A stretch of 64,000 nt of DNA, from assembly GCF_001591545.1 (NCBI RefSeq), contig NZ_BCVC01000001.1, positions 1,054,001-1,118,000 on the forward strand. The letters run 5' to 3'. Both the position numbers and the translations under genes were made by a program. Of the stretch, positions 54,711 to 64,000 are shown piece by piece. This stretch comes from Lederbergia lenta NBRC 16444 (GTDB taxonomy: Bacteria > Bacillota > Bacilli > Bacillales > Bacillaceae_C). How positions within the stretch are numbered: the stretch's first letter is position 1; every line of letters begins with the position of its first letter. The notes under the pieces are model-generated. The model was not told the DNA's origin. It made no database searches and worked only from the letters and a program-made list of their open reading frames with translations.

Positions 54711-54890
54711 ATGAATAATGAGATATTGGAAATTGGAAAGATTACAAAGGCTATTTCATCGTCAGGCGAATTACTTCGTCATAGCGAAACATCGCAACAA
54801 GCTTTAGATAATCTAAAAGAAGCGGAAAATAGTCTGAACCGAGCATTAAATCATATATTGTCACCAGAAAGAAATAATCGATACACTTAA
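54711..54890 (+). CDS. Small helical protein between ypsC and ypvA
   Basis: A 59-residue charged, helical protein with no recognised motif (sequence starts MNNEILEIGKITKAI). The ATG at 54711 lies 10 bases after AAGGAG; that site is inside a perfect hairpin that also follows ypsC. A second perfect hairpin ends the gene. An upstream in-frame start at 54663 lies within the hairpin and has no ribosome binding site, so I reject it. B. subtilis has a small gene, ypzA, in this neighbourhood; equivalence is plausible but unproven. Confidence 0.6.
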   Translation: MNNEILEIGKITKAISSSGELLRHSETSQQALDNLKEAENSLNRALNHILSPERNNRYT

Positions 54891-54922
54891 AACGCAAGTG
54901 CTCGTTTTCGCACTTGCGTTTT
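54889..54922 (+). terminator. Terminator before ypvA
   Basis: AAAACGCAAGTGC with GCACTTGCGTTTT around an 8-base loop, overlapping the stop codon of the small ORF; a T-rich tail follows. Confidence 0.85.
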
Positions 54923-54954
54923 CATTTGTTTTTCATATCAGGAGGAAACTAGAA

Positions 54955-56883
54955 ATGCGGCAACCACTTCCATTCGAATTAACTAAAACAAGTTCATTTT
55001 ATGAGCAGCTTCAAGATTGGATCGGAGATGTGTTTTATGATATTTTACCGAGCAAGGGCTATGAATTGCGAGATGAACAAATTTTTATGGCTTTTCAATT
55101 AGAAAAGGCATTTTCTAATAAAAAGGTGATTTTTGGTGAAGCAGGGGTAGGGACAGGCAAAACATTAGTATATTTATTATATGCGATTGCTTATGCCAGA
55201 TACATAGGAAAGCCAGCTATCATTGCTTGTGCGGATGAATCTTTAATTGAACAACTTGTAAAAAAAGAAGGCGATATTAAAAAAATTGAAAAAGCACTTG
55301 GAATGGAAATTGATGTTCGATTAGCGAAATCAAGAGATCAATATTTGTGTTTGCAAAAGTTAGATCGAGCGATAAGTCAATCTGATACGCAGATCTATAA
55401 TAATATATATGAAGAGCTACCTCCGTTTGTACATGATAATTCTTCAATGAACCAGTTTTTCAGATATGGTGATCGTAAAGATTATCCAAGTTTAAATGAA
55501 GAAGAGTGGAAAGATATAGCATGGGACTCTCTTCAGGATTGTTTATCGTGTTCAAAGCGCCATCGTTGTGGACAAACACTAAATCGTGATCATTACCGAA
55601 AAGCAACTGATCTTGTAGTATGTTCACATGATTTTTATATGGAGCACATATGGACAAAGGATTCGAGAATTCGAGAAGGGCAGCTGCCTCTTCTGCCTGA
55701 TCCAAGTAGTGTAGTATTTGATGAAGGGCATTTATTGGAATTCGCAAGTCAAAAGGCATTAACCTATCGAATTAGTGATGAAATGCTAGATCTATTATTA
55801 AACAGACTTCAAGAGAATGATGTTCGTGAAAAAACACTAATCACAATAGAAGAAGTTATTGAATTAAATAGTAGTTTGTTTTCGCTTCTAAGTGAGGTCG
55901 CTAAGCCGGTTAAAGGATCTGAGCGAATGGAACTACAAAAGACACCTCAAATAATGGTCTTGGCAAATCTATTATTAGAAAAGATAAATTTGCTAGCAGA
56001 AGAGTTAGTATTTGAATCGGAGTTATATACAATTGATGAATACGAACTAAGAATTGTAGAAGAGTATTTAGATCAAATTATTTATTCTTTAACACTTTTA
56101 ATAGAGGATGATAAAGGGATCATTTGGTTTGAAAATGGCTCTACAGGTCAAATATTAGTCATTATGCCTCGACTGATTGGTGAAATATTAGGTAATCGTG
56201 TATTCAAAAATAAAATTCCTTATATTTTTTCTTCGGCAACACTTTCAACTGATGGTGATTTTACTTATTTGAGTAATACGTTAGGTGTGGACGATTATTT
56301 ATCACTTAGTGTTCCGTCGCCTTTTGATTACGAAGAAAAGTTGGCGATCACCATCCACTCGGAAGAGGATCGTACAAAAAAATGGCAACATATTTTGAAT
56401 TCTATTACCAAAGCTCAAGGAAAATCTTTAGTATTATTCAATAATAAATGGGATTTAGCAGAGTTTAAAACATATTTGCTAGATGAACAATATAGTGATC
56501 TACCGGTTATATACGAAGGTGATGCTGAAATTAGTAACCTCATCCAACAATTCCAAGCGCAAGAAGAAATGGTATTATGTGCATATACATTATGGGAAGG
56601 CCTCGATATACCAGGTTCTGCCCTTGAGAATGTATTCATCGCATCTCTTCCTTTTCCTCCATATGATCCTGTATTTGATGCAAAAAGAAGTGGAGCGAAA
56701 AACGCATATTTAGAGGTGGACCTTCCGTATATGCTATTAAGGTTAAAACAAGGGGTTGGAAGAGTAATAAGAACTTCCACCGACACAGGTACGATTCATA
56801 TATGGCTAAAAGAAGAAGAAAGAGCTAGTGTTTTATCAGAAGTGAAAAAGAACTTACCAGTTCCTGCCACATATTTATTTTAG
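54955..56883 (+). CDS. ypvA: DinG/XPD-like helicase YpvA with iron-sulfur cysteines
   Basis: A 642-residue superfamily 2 DNA helicase of the XPD/DinG type. It has Walker A GVGTGKT (64-70), DEGH in place of DEAH (256-259), and the C-terminal KQGVGRVIRT motif VI. Between Walker A and DEGH there are four cysteines, C132, C196, C199 and C205, in the spacing used for a 4Fe-4S cluster in XPD helicases. There is no exonuclease domain. Start is the ATG at 54955 after AGGAGG; an in-frame GTG at 54898 lies in the preceding hairpin. Position after ypsC matches B. subtilis ypvA. Confidence 0.88.
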   Translation: MRQPLPFELTKTSSFYEQLQDWIGDVFYDILPSKGYELRDEQIFMAFQLEKAFSNKKVIFGEAGVGTGKTLVYLLYAIAYARYIGKPAIIACADESLIEQLVKKEGDIKKIEKALGMEIDVRLAKSRDQYLCLQKLDRAISQSDTQIYNNIYEELPPFVHDNSSMNQFFRYGDRKDYPSLNEEEWKDIAWDSLQDCLSCSKRHRCGQTLNRDHYRKATDLVVCSHDFYMEHIWTKDSRIREGQLPLLPDPSSVVFDEGHLLEFASQKALTYRISDEMLDLLLNRLQENDVREKTLITIEEVIELNSSLFSLLSEVAKPVKGSERMELQKTPQIMVLANLLLEKINLLAEELVFESELYTIDEYELRIVEEYLDQIIYSLTLLIEDDKGIIWFENGSTGQILVIMPRLIGEILGNRVFKNKIPYIFSSATLSTDGDFTYLSNTLGVDDYLSLSVPSPFDYEEKLAITIHSEEDRTKKWQHILNSITKAQGKSLVLFNNKWDLAEFKTYLLDEQYSDLPVIYEGDAEISNLIQQFQAQEEMVLCAYTLWEGLDIPGSALENVFIASLPFPPYDPVFDAKRSGAKNAYLEVDLPYMLLRLKQGVGRVIRTSTDTGTIHIWLKEEERASVLSEVKKNLPVPATYLF

Positions 56884-56931
56884 GGGATAAGTTATTGAAT
56901 ATTCTACCTAGATATAAAACTTGTAATAGGA

Positions 56932-56959
56932 TTGAAAAATGACCTTCTAATGTTATAAT
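56932..56959 (+). promoter_or_regulatory. SigA promoter of xpt-pbuX
   Basis: TTGAAA (56932) and TATAAT (56954) with a 16-base spacer, 24 bases before the riboswitch aptamer. Confidence 0.65.
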
Positions 56960-56982
56960 AGTTACATTCTTAATCGCATTCA

Positions 56983-57049
56983 CTCATATAATCGCGGGGA
57001 TATGGCTCGCAAGTTTCTACCGGTTTGCCGTAAACAAATCGACTATGAG
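56983..57049 (+). promoter_or_regulatory. Guanine riboswitch (purine aptamer)
   Basis: The aptamer shows P1 CTCATA / TATGAG, the ATATAATCGCGGGGATATGG 5' core, AAGTTTCTACCGG joining region and CGACTATG before P1 closes. The C in CGACTATG is the position that pairs with the ligand and indicates guanine (or hypoxanthine) rather than adenine, which would have U. It controls the purine salvage genes xpt-pbuX. Expected action is transcription termination when guanine is bound. Confidence 0.93.
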
Positions 57050-57101
57050 CAGCAATGAAGGGATCGTGTTTCACGGAACCTTTATATTCCTTTCGAATAT
57101 A

Positions 57102-57170
57102 GAAGCTCGAAGGACATTGCTCCACTCATAATCATGTTTGGATGCAGGGGTCTATAGGCTTCATTTTTTT
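57102..57170 (+). terminator. Riboswitch expression platform of xpt-pbuX
   Basis: GAAGC (57102), GAC and TGCTCC pair with GGATGCA, GTC and GCTTC (57158), followed by ATTTTTTT: the terminator. The alternative antiterminator pairs the P1 3' strand region (TATGAG and AGCAATG, 57044-57057) with CATTGCT and CTCATA (57115-57130). The two structures share TGCTCC, so they exclude each other. A second small hairpin (57150-57180) overlaps. Confidence 0.65.
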
Positions 57171-57185
57171 GCCTATGGGCTTTAA

Positions 57186-59095
<1,910 letters not shown>

Positions 59096-59112
59096 TATTG
59101 TTTGTTCATATA

Positions 59113-59153
59113 AAAAGCCCCCTTTATGAAAGCTTTCATAAAGGGGGCTTTAT
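59113..59153. terminator. Bidirectional terminator between pbuX and aroA
   Basis: A near-perfect palindrome of about 38 bases (AAAGCCCCCTTTATGAAA and its complement around GC) with A and T runs at the two ends. Confidence 0.94.
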
Positions 59154-59167
59154 TTATAATTAAATTT

Positions 59168-60256
59168 TTAAACTTGTGCAGGTGATTTTTGAACTACCTT
59201 TGCAAATTCTTTCACTTCATCCATATATGCGTTAAATTCTGCAATATCCATTTGTTGTGCAGAATCTGATAATGCAACTGCTGGATCTGGATGAACCTCA
59301 GCCATGACCGCATCAGCACCAACAGCAATTGCTGCTTTTGTAGTAGGGAGTAATAGATCTTTACGTCCTGTAGAATGCGTCACATCAACAACTACAGGTA
59401 AGTGAGTTTCTTTCTTTAGAATTGGTACTGCTGAAATATCAAGCGTGTTTCTAGTTGCTCTCTCGTATGTGCGAATTCCTCTTTCACAAAGAATGATTTG
59501 ATCATTACCTTGCGCAATAATATATTCAGCAGCATAAATGAACTCTTCAATAGTTGCAGATAATCCACGTTTTAATAAAACAGGTTTGTTTGTTGCACCT
59601 GCGACTTTTAATAATTCGAAGTTATGCATATTACGAGCACCAATTTGGATAACATCGACATAGTCCAAAGCTACTTCCATATCATTCGGATCTAAAATTT
59701 CACTAATTACAGCCATTCCTTCTTCGTCTGCAACCTGTCGTAAAATTTTCAAACCATCCAAACCTAGACCTTGGAAATCGTATGGAGAAGTTCTTGGTTT
59801 AAAAGCTCCACCACGCATAAGTGTTAATCCTTGTTTTTTCATTGCTTGTGCAACTGTTTTTACTTGCTCATAACTTTCAACTGCACATGGACCCATAATG
59901 AAATGTGCATTTCCGTCACCAATATTTTCATTTAAAATGGATACAATTGTATCTTCAGGTTTCTTCTTCCTAGATACAAGGAGTGCTTTCCTGTTATCAT
60001 CTTTTTGCAGCTCAAGACTTGCCTTAATAATTTCTTTGAAAACATGTTGAACAGTCGTAGTATCAAATGGACCATCGTTATGTTCAGCAAGTAAATTTAA
60101 TAACTTTCTTTCTTGAATAGGATCAAAGCGTTTAACGCCTTGCATTTCCTTTAATTTGCCGATCTCCTGCGCAATTTTACCTCGTTCATTAAACAACTCT
60201 AACATTTGTAAAGTCGTTTTTTCGATTTTAGCTCTTAATAATTCTAGTTCAGACAA
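59168..60256 (-). CDS. aroA: DAHP synthase fused to chorismate mutase
   Basis: A bifunctional 362-residue enzyme: an N-terminal AroQ-type chorismate mutase domain (about 1-90, with [20 protein letters not shown] and the FDPIQERK motif) and a C-terminal DAHP synthase of the AroG/KDO8P type (about 105-355; [24 protein letters not shown] and EVHPDP). The mutase domain serves as the chorismate or prephenate sensor for feedback inhibition in Bacillus. The start is a TTG at 60256, 7 bases after AAGGAGGG, beginning [12 protein letters not shown] like its homologues. It is divergent from aroC. Confidence 0.95.
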   Translation of the reverse strand: MSELELLRAKIEKTTLQMLELFNERGKIAQEIGKLKEMQGVKRFDPIQERKLLNLLAEHNDGPFDTTTVQHVFKEIIKASLELQKDDNRKALLVSRKKKPEDTIVSILNENIGDGNAHFIMGPCAVESYEQVKTVAQAMKKQGLTLMRGGAFKPRTSPYDFQGLGLDGLKILRQVADEEGMAVISEILDPNDMEVALDYVDVIQIGARNMHNFELLKVAGATNKPVLLKRGLSATIEEFIYAAEYIIAQGNDQIILCERGIRTYERATRNTLDISAVPILKKETHLPVVVDVTHSTGRKDLLLPTTKAAIAVGADAVMAEVHPDPAVALSDSAQQMDIAEFNAYMDEVKEFAKVVQKSPAQV

Positions 60257-60627
60257 CGATAAGCCCTCCTTGTATTTAACATCATAATTCAACAATAACA
60301 CAATATTCATCAAAATAACATACAAACTTTTTTACTTTAAAGCTTCAACGCTGTAAAGTGTGTTAGAGATTATTTTTGTTGATAGCTCAATACATTAGAC
60401 TTTATTTTCTTAACTGTCAATAGATAATCAGAATATTTTTCGTTTTTTTTATATTTGATGTTTATCTTTGAATAATGTGCAGAAAAAGGGTTGTGATGTA
60501 TGAATAAAATAATAAATTAAATGCGAGACTATAAATATGAGTAATTGGCATAATTTTAGAAAAAATGAAATTTTGCTTTACAACTTATCATTTTTGTGGT
60601 TAAAATTGAATTTATATAATTAAAAAT
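60257..60627. other. AT-rich divergent intergenic region between aroA and the T-box
   Basis: No gene is supported. It must hold the aroA promoter (minus strand) and the aroC promoter; TATAAT at 60,615-60,620 is well placed for the T-box transcript, though its -35 is weak. No GAG/UAG repeats typical of TRAP sites are apparent. Confidence 0.5.
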
Positions 60628-60876
60628 TAAAGCAATGATAGGGCACAGTAGCGATCATATTCCTGTAAAATCCAGAGAGCTGATGGTTGGTGGAAATCAG
60701 CACAGATCTGATTGCGAATTACTTCCTTGAGCTTCTTTTTCGAACATTTGGCTTTAGCCAATCAGTAAAAAAAGACGGTAGCACCGTTATCCAATCGAGA
60801 GGTGGGCATCTGTCCACAATAAGGGTGGTACCGCGATATTCAATCGTCCCTGCTATTTAGCAGGGGCGATTTTTGT
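60628..60876 (+). promoter_or_regulatory. T-box leader controlling aroC-hisC-tyrA
   Basis: The leader has a stem I with AGAGAG and GGTGGAAATCAGCAC, specifier-loop strands AGTA (60,647) and GAATTACTT near 60,715-60,723, the conserved T-box AAGGGTGGTACCGCG (60,821-60,835), and a terminator stem AATCG and CCCTGCT with AGCAGGG and CGATT followed by T residues (60,842-60,876). Uncharged tRNA should stabilise the antiterminator and allow transcription. The specifier codon could be TAC (Tyr), present in the specifier strand; I could not place it with certainty. Confidence 0.9.
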
Positions 60877-60909
60877 ATTTATCAATTTAAAAATATGGAG
60901 GAATAAAAA

Positions 60910-62082
60910 ATGAGATATTTAACAGCAGGAGAATCCCATGGTCCGCAATTAACAACGATTATAGAAGGTGTTCCAGCAGGTTTACATTTAACAGCTGAAA
61001 TGGTTAATAGTGAATTGGCAAGAAGACAAAAAGGATATGGTAGAGGAAGACGTATGCAGATTGAGAAAGATCAAGTTCACATTACGAGTGGCGTTCGTCA
61101 TGGTTTGACGCTCGGAGGTCCTATTGCTTTAGTCGTGGAAAACAATGATTTTAAACATTGGACAAAAATAATGGGAGCAGCACCTATCAGTGACGAGGAA
61201 CATGAAGAAGTAAAGAGAAAAATAACGAGACCACGACCTGGTCACGCTGATTTAAATGGCGCAATAAAATACGGCCATCGTGACATGAGAAATGTGTTAG
61301 AGCGGTCATCGGCGCGTGAAACGACAGTTAGAGTAGCTGCTGGTGCAGTTGCCAAAATTATCCTCAAAGAGCTCGGTGTTCATATCGGCGGCCATGTGTT
61401 AGAGATAGGTGGAGTGAAATCAGAAAATACAAATTACCAATCTATAGAAGAATTGCAAACAATAACAGAAGCATCTCCCGTTCGTTGCCTTGATGAGCAA
61501 GCAGGTGAGAAGATGATGCGTGCCATCGACTCAGCGAAAGAAAATGGCGATTCCATTGGAGGGATAGTGGAAGTAATCGCGGAAGGAATGCCGATCGGCG
61601 TTGGTAGTTATGTACATTATGATCGCAAATTAGAAGCGATACTCGCTGGAGCCATGATGAGCATTAATGCATTTAAAGGTGTAGAAGTAGGTATTGGATT
61701 CGAGGCAGCGAGTAGACCAGGTAGTACGGTTCATGATGAAATATTTTGGGACGAAACAAATGGTTATACACGCGGTACAAATAATGCAGGAGGATTTGAA
61801 GGTGGAATGACAACAGGGATGCCAATTGTTATTAGAGGTGTAATGAAGCCAATTCCTACATTATATAAACCATTACAAAGTGTCGATATTGATACAAAGG
61901 AGCCTTTCAAAGCAAGCATTGAACGTTCAGATAGTTGTGCGGTGCCGGCAGCAAGTGTTGTAGCAGAATCAGTTATTGCATGGGAATTGGCAAATGCGTT
62001 AGTAGAACAATTCGGCCGTGATCGGATGGATTCGATTAAAGAAAATATTAATAATCATCAAACATACGCTCGAGATTTCTAA
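60910..62082 (+). CDS. aroC: Chorismate synthase
   Basis: This FMN-dependent enzyme forms chorismate from EPSP, the last step of the common aromatic pathway. The 390-residue product has the family signatures GESHGPQL near 7-14, [12 protein letters not shown] near 40-51, RHRDMRN-type [17 protein letters not shown] near 125-140, and RPGSTVHDE. Start is the ATG at 60910 after ATGGAGG. It is the B. subtilis aroF equivalent, but here lies with hisC and tyrA and not beside aroB. Confidence 0.97.
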   Translation: MRYLTAGESHGPQLTTIIEGVPAGLHLTAEMVNSELARRQKGYGRGRRMQIEKDQVHITSGVRHGLTLGGPIALVVENNDFKHWTKIMGAAPISDEEHEEVKRKITRPRPGHADLNGAIKYGHRDMRNVLERSSARETTVRVAAGAVAKIILKELGVHIGGHVLEIGGVKSENTNYQSIEELQTITEASPVRCLDEQAGEKMMRAIDSAKENGDSIGGIVEVIAEGMPIGVGSYVHYDRKLEAILAGAMMSINAFKGVEVGIGFEAASRPGSTVHDEIFWDETNGYTRGTNNAGGFEGGMTTGMPIVIRGVMKPIPTLYKPLQSVDIDTKEPFKASIERSDSCAVPAASVVAESVIAWELANALVEQFGRDRMDSIKENINNHQTYARDF

Positions 62083-62120
62083 TTAAATAGGATAATTTCA
62101 TTTTGAAAAGGCGGGAAGAC

Positions 62121-63200
62121 ATGAAGGTCAAAAAACAACTACTTACATTAAAAGCATATGTCCCTGGGAAATCTAGTGAGGAAGTTAGAAAAGAATATGG
62201 CCTAGAAAAGATCGTTAAGTTGGCATCTAATGAAAATCCATATGGCAGTTCGCCAACTGTATTAGAAGCTATATCTACAGCTATTCCGAGTTTTGCTATT
62301 TATCCAGATGGTGCAGCAGTTGAATTAAGGGAAACGGTAGCTCGATATGTGGGAGTTAATGAAGATCAGCTTCTATTTTCAAGTGGTTTAGACGAACTCA
62401 TTCAAATAATTAGTAGGGCCATCTTATCACCAGAAACAAATGCCATTATGGCAGAGGAGACATTTTCCCAATATAAACATCATGCAGTAATTGAAAATGC
62501 CGAAATTCGTGAGGTACCTTTGAAAGATGGCACCCATGATTTAGACGGAATGGCCAGTAAAATAGATGGCAACACAAGAGTTATTTGGATTTGTAATCCG
62601 AATAATCCAACAGGAACTTATGTGGGTAAAAAAGACTTGGAACAGTTCTTATCTCGGGTTCCATCACATGTACTTGTTGTTCTTGATGAAGCTTATTATG
62701 AATATGCGATAGCTGATGATTACCCACAAACGATTGAATTATTAAAGCAATATGAAAATTTACTCGTCTTGCGGACATTTTCAAAGGCTTTTGGGCTCGC
62801 AGCATTTAGGATTGGTTATGGCATTGGTTCATCTGCTTTTATAAAACAATTAGAAATAGCTAGGCTCCCGTTCAATACATCCGTCCTAGCACAAACAGCG
62901 GCGATCGCCGCGTTACAAGATTTAGAATTTGTAAGTCATAGTGTGAAAAAGAACAGGGAAGAAATCAAAAAGTTTTATGATTTTTTCGATCAGCATCAAA
63001 TCACATTCTATCCTTCGCAAACAAATTTCATTTATATCAATATACCTGGAAAATCCAGCGAAGAAGTATTTCAGCATTTGCTTGAAAGAGGCTTTATTGT
63101 TCGAGCTTTTCCAAAAGGTGTAAGAATTACAGTTGGCAGAGAACAAGAAAATAAAGAATTACTGGAACAGATAGAAAAAATGATTCTTGTAAAACAATAG
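62121..63200 (+). CDS. hisC: Histidinol-phosphate/aromatic aminotransferase
   Basis: A pyridoxal phosphate aminotransferase used in histidine synthesis and, in Bacillus, also for phenylalanine and tyrosine. The 359-residue product has LASNENPYG, NPNNPTGT, DEAYYEY, and the cofactor lysine in TFSKAFGLAAFRIGY (near residue 222). I chose the ATG at 62121; an in-frame TTG at 62103 is the alternative, and the ribosome binding site (GGCGGGAAG) is mediocre. Its place between aroC and tyrA favours an aromatic role. Confidence 0.93.
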   Translation: MKVKKQLLTLKAYVPGKSSEEVRKEYGLEKIVKLASNENPYGSSPTVLEAISTAIPSFAIYPDGAAVELRETVARYVGVNEDQLLFSSGLDELIQIISRAILSPETNAIMAEETFSQYKHHAVIENAEIREVPLKDGTHDLDGMASKIDGNTRVIWICNPNNPTGTYVGKKDLEQFLSRVPSHVLVVLDEAYYEYAIADDYPQTIELLKQYENLLVLRTFSKAFGLAAFRIGYGIGSSAFIKQLEIARLPFNTSVLAQTAAIAALQDLEFVSHSVKKNREEIKKFYDFFDQHQITFYPSQTNFIYINIPGKSSEEVFQHLLERGFIVRAFPKGVRITVGREQENKELLEQIEKMILVKQ

Positions 63201-63212
63201 AGAGTGTGGCCG

Positions 63213-64000
63213 TTGAAAATGAAAAATGATAGAAAGCATGTTTTATTAATAGGTGTCGGTCTAATAGGCGGTTCTGTTGCTTTAGCAATTAAGAAAGAAC
63301 ATGATGCATTTATTATAGGTTGTGATATTAAACGGGATAACTGTATTTTAGCCCAAAAAATGAACGTAATTGATGCTTACACTGATAATATGGAAGAAGA
63401 GGCAGTAAAAGCCGATCTCATTATTCTTGCATGTCCTGTTGAGAAAGCAGAACAAATTTTGCAAGTGTTGGCTAATCTACCTTTACGCGATCATACGATT
63501 ATCACTGATGTCGGTAGTACAAAAGGGAGAATTATTGAGAAAGCAGAATCGCTTTCTTTTCATGGTGCTGTTTTTATTGGTGGTCACCCAATGGCTGGTT
63601 CCCATAAAGTAGGACCAGGAAGTGCTAAAGCACATTTATTTGAAAATGCTTTTTATATTTTAACGCCAACCGAACAGGTGGATCCTTCGATAATCGCTGA
63701 ACTAAAAAATTGGCTTAAAGGCACAAAAGCAAATTTCATTATGATGGATGCTAAGCAACATGATTTGGTTACGGGCGTAGTCAGTCATTTTCCGCATATT
63801 GTAGCTGCTAGTTTAGTACGTCAAGTGGAAAAGTACGCTTCAGGTAATGAACATATTAGCAGTCTCGCCGCGGGTGGCTTTCGAGATATCACGAGAATTG
63901 CGTCAAGTAGTCCAGAAATGTGGCGTGATATAGTTAAACATAATCAACCGATGCTTCTGTCATTACTTAACGAATGGGAAAAAGAGATGAGTGAAATTCG
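63213..64000 (+). CDS. tyrA: Prephenate dehydrogenase (N-terminal part)
   Basis: TyrA oxidises prephenate to 4-hydroxyphenylpyruvate for tyrosine. The window holds about 262 residues before the gene runs off the end. The NAD-binding motif GVGLIGGSVA is near the start, followed by VGSTKG, GGHPMAGSHKVG, SHFPHIVAA and GGFRDITRIA. The start is either the TTG at 63213, with AGAGTG suitably spaced, or the in-frame ATG at 63219. A C-terminal ACT domain, expected in Bacillus TyrA, would lie outside. Confidence 0.94.
   Translation, partial: MKMKNDRKHVLLIGVGLIGGSVALAIKKEHDAFIIGCDIKRDNCILAQKMNVIDAYTDNMEEEAVKADLIILACPVEKAEQILQVLANLPLRDHTIITDVGSTKGRIIEKAESLSFHGAVFIGGHPMAGSHKVGPGSAKAHLFENAFYILTPTEQVDPSIIAELKNWLKGTKANFIMMDAKQHDLVTGVVSHFPHIVAASLVRQVEKYASGNEHISSLAAGGFRDITRIASSSPEMWRDIVKHNQPMLLSLLNEWEKEMSEI

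Overview
The window is chromosome from a low-GC, endospore-forming Gram-positive bacterium of the Bacillaceae. The evidence is the spore and germination genes (sleB-ypeB, spoIVA, ypjB, cotD), bacillithiol synthesis (bshA, bshB1), a type B RNase P RNA, the Bacillus-type split cytochrome bc complex, and gene order that closely follows the ansA to ypvA part of the Bacillus subtilis map. The intergenic repeats resemble those I associate with Oceanobacillus/Virgibacillus-like genomes; that placement is inference. Most of the window is core genome. I see no phage, insertion sequence, CRISPR array, rRNA or tRNA gene.

Layout. 0-4.3 kb: start of asparaginase (minus strand), prsW, the sleB-ypeB germination pair, and a PilZ flagellar brake. 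4.3-14.2 kb: cmk-plsC-rpsA-like, yphA, der, gpsA, yphE, yphF, spoIVA, hbs. 14.3-17.8 kb: folE and the TRAP gene mtrB, then hepS-menG-hepT for menaquinone. 17.9-18.4 kb: tandem intergenic repeats. 18.4-23.7 kb: ndk, cheR, aroB, an unusual degenerate amidohydrolase-like gene, ypiA, ypiB. 23.8-30 kb: ypiF, qcrABC, ypjA, ypjB, a membrane zinc protease, another intergenic repeat, and a YitT transporter (minus). 30-37.7 kb: a tight ypjD-dapB-bshB1-bshA-cca-birA operon and panBCD. 38-46 kb: dinG, a 44-residue ORF, ypmB, aspB, asnS, dnaD, nth, ypoC. 46-49.6 kb: recU-ponA (minus). 50-52.9 kb: small spore and cell-shape genes (yppE, yppG, cotD, ypsA, gpsB). 52.9-53.4 kb: rnpB. 53.5-57 kb: a THUMP methyltransferase, a small ORF, and the helicase ypvA. 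57-59 kb: guanine-riboswitch-controlled xpt-pbuX. 59-64 kb: DAHP synthase/chorismate mutase (minus), then a T-box leader and aroC-hisC-tyrA (tyrA runs off the end).

How the genes work together. The hepS-menG-hepT cluster makes the menaquinone used by QcrABC. AroA, AroB, AroC, HisC and TyrA supply aromatic amino acids, but the cluster that is contiguous in B. subtilis is split here across about 40 kb, and the distal part has its own T-box. PonA, RecU and GpsB serve division, wall synthesis and chromosome resolution. Late-sporulation control is visible as near-consensus SigK promoters before yppG and cotD, with weaker SigE or SigG candidates before spoIVA, ypjB and sleB.

No large unknown system is present. 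The best candidates for something undescribed are the degenerate amidohydrolase-like gene at 20,980, a short minus-strand frame at 4,380-4,550 interrupted by a single in-frame TGA, a hairpin at 54,659 that buries the ribosome binding site of a conserved-looking 59-residue ORF, the 44-residue ORF at 40,958, and the structured intergenic repeat family.
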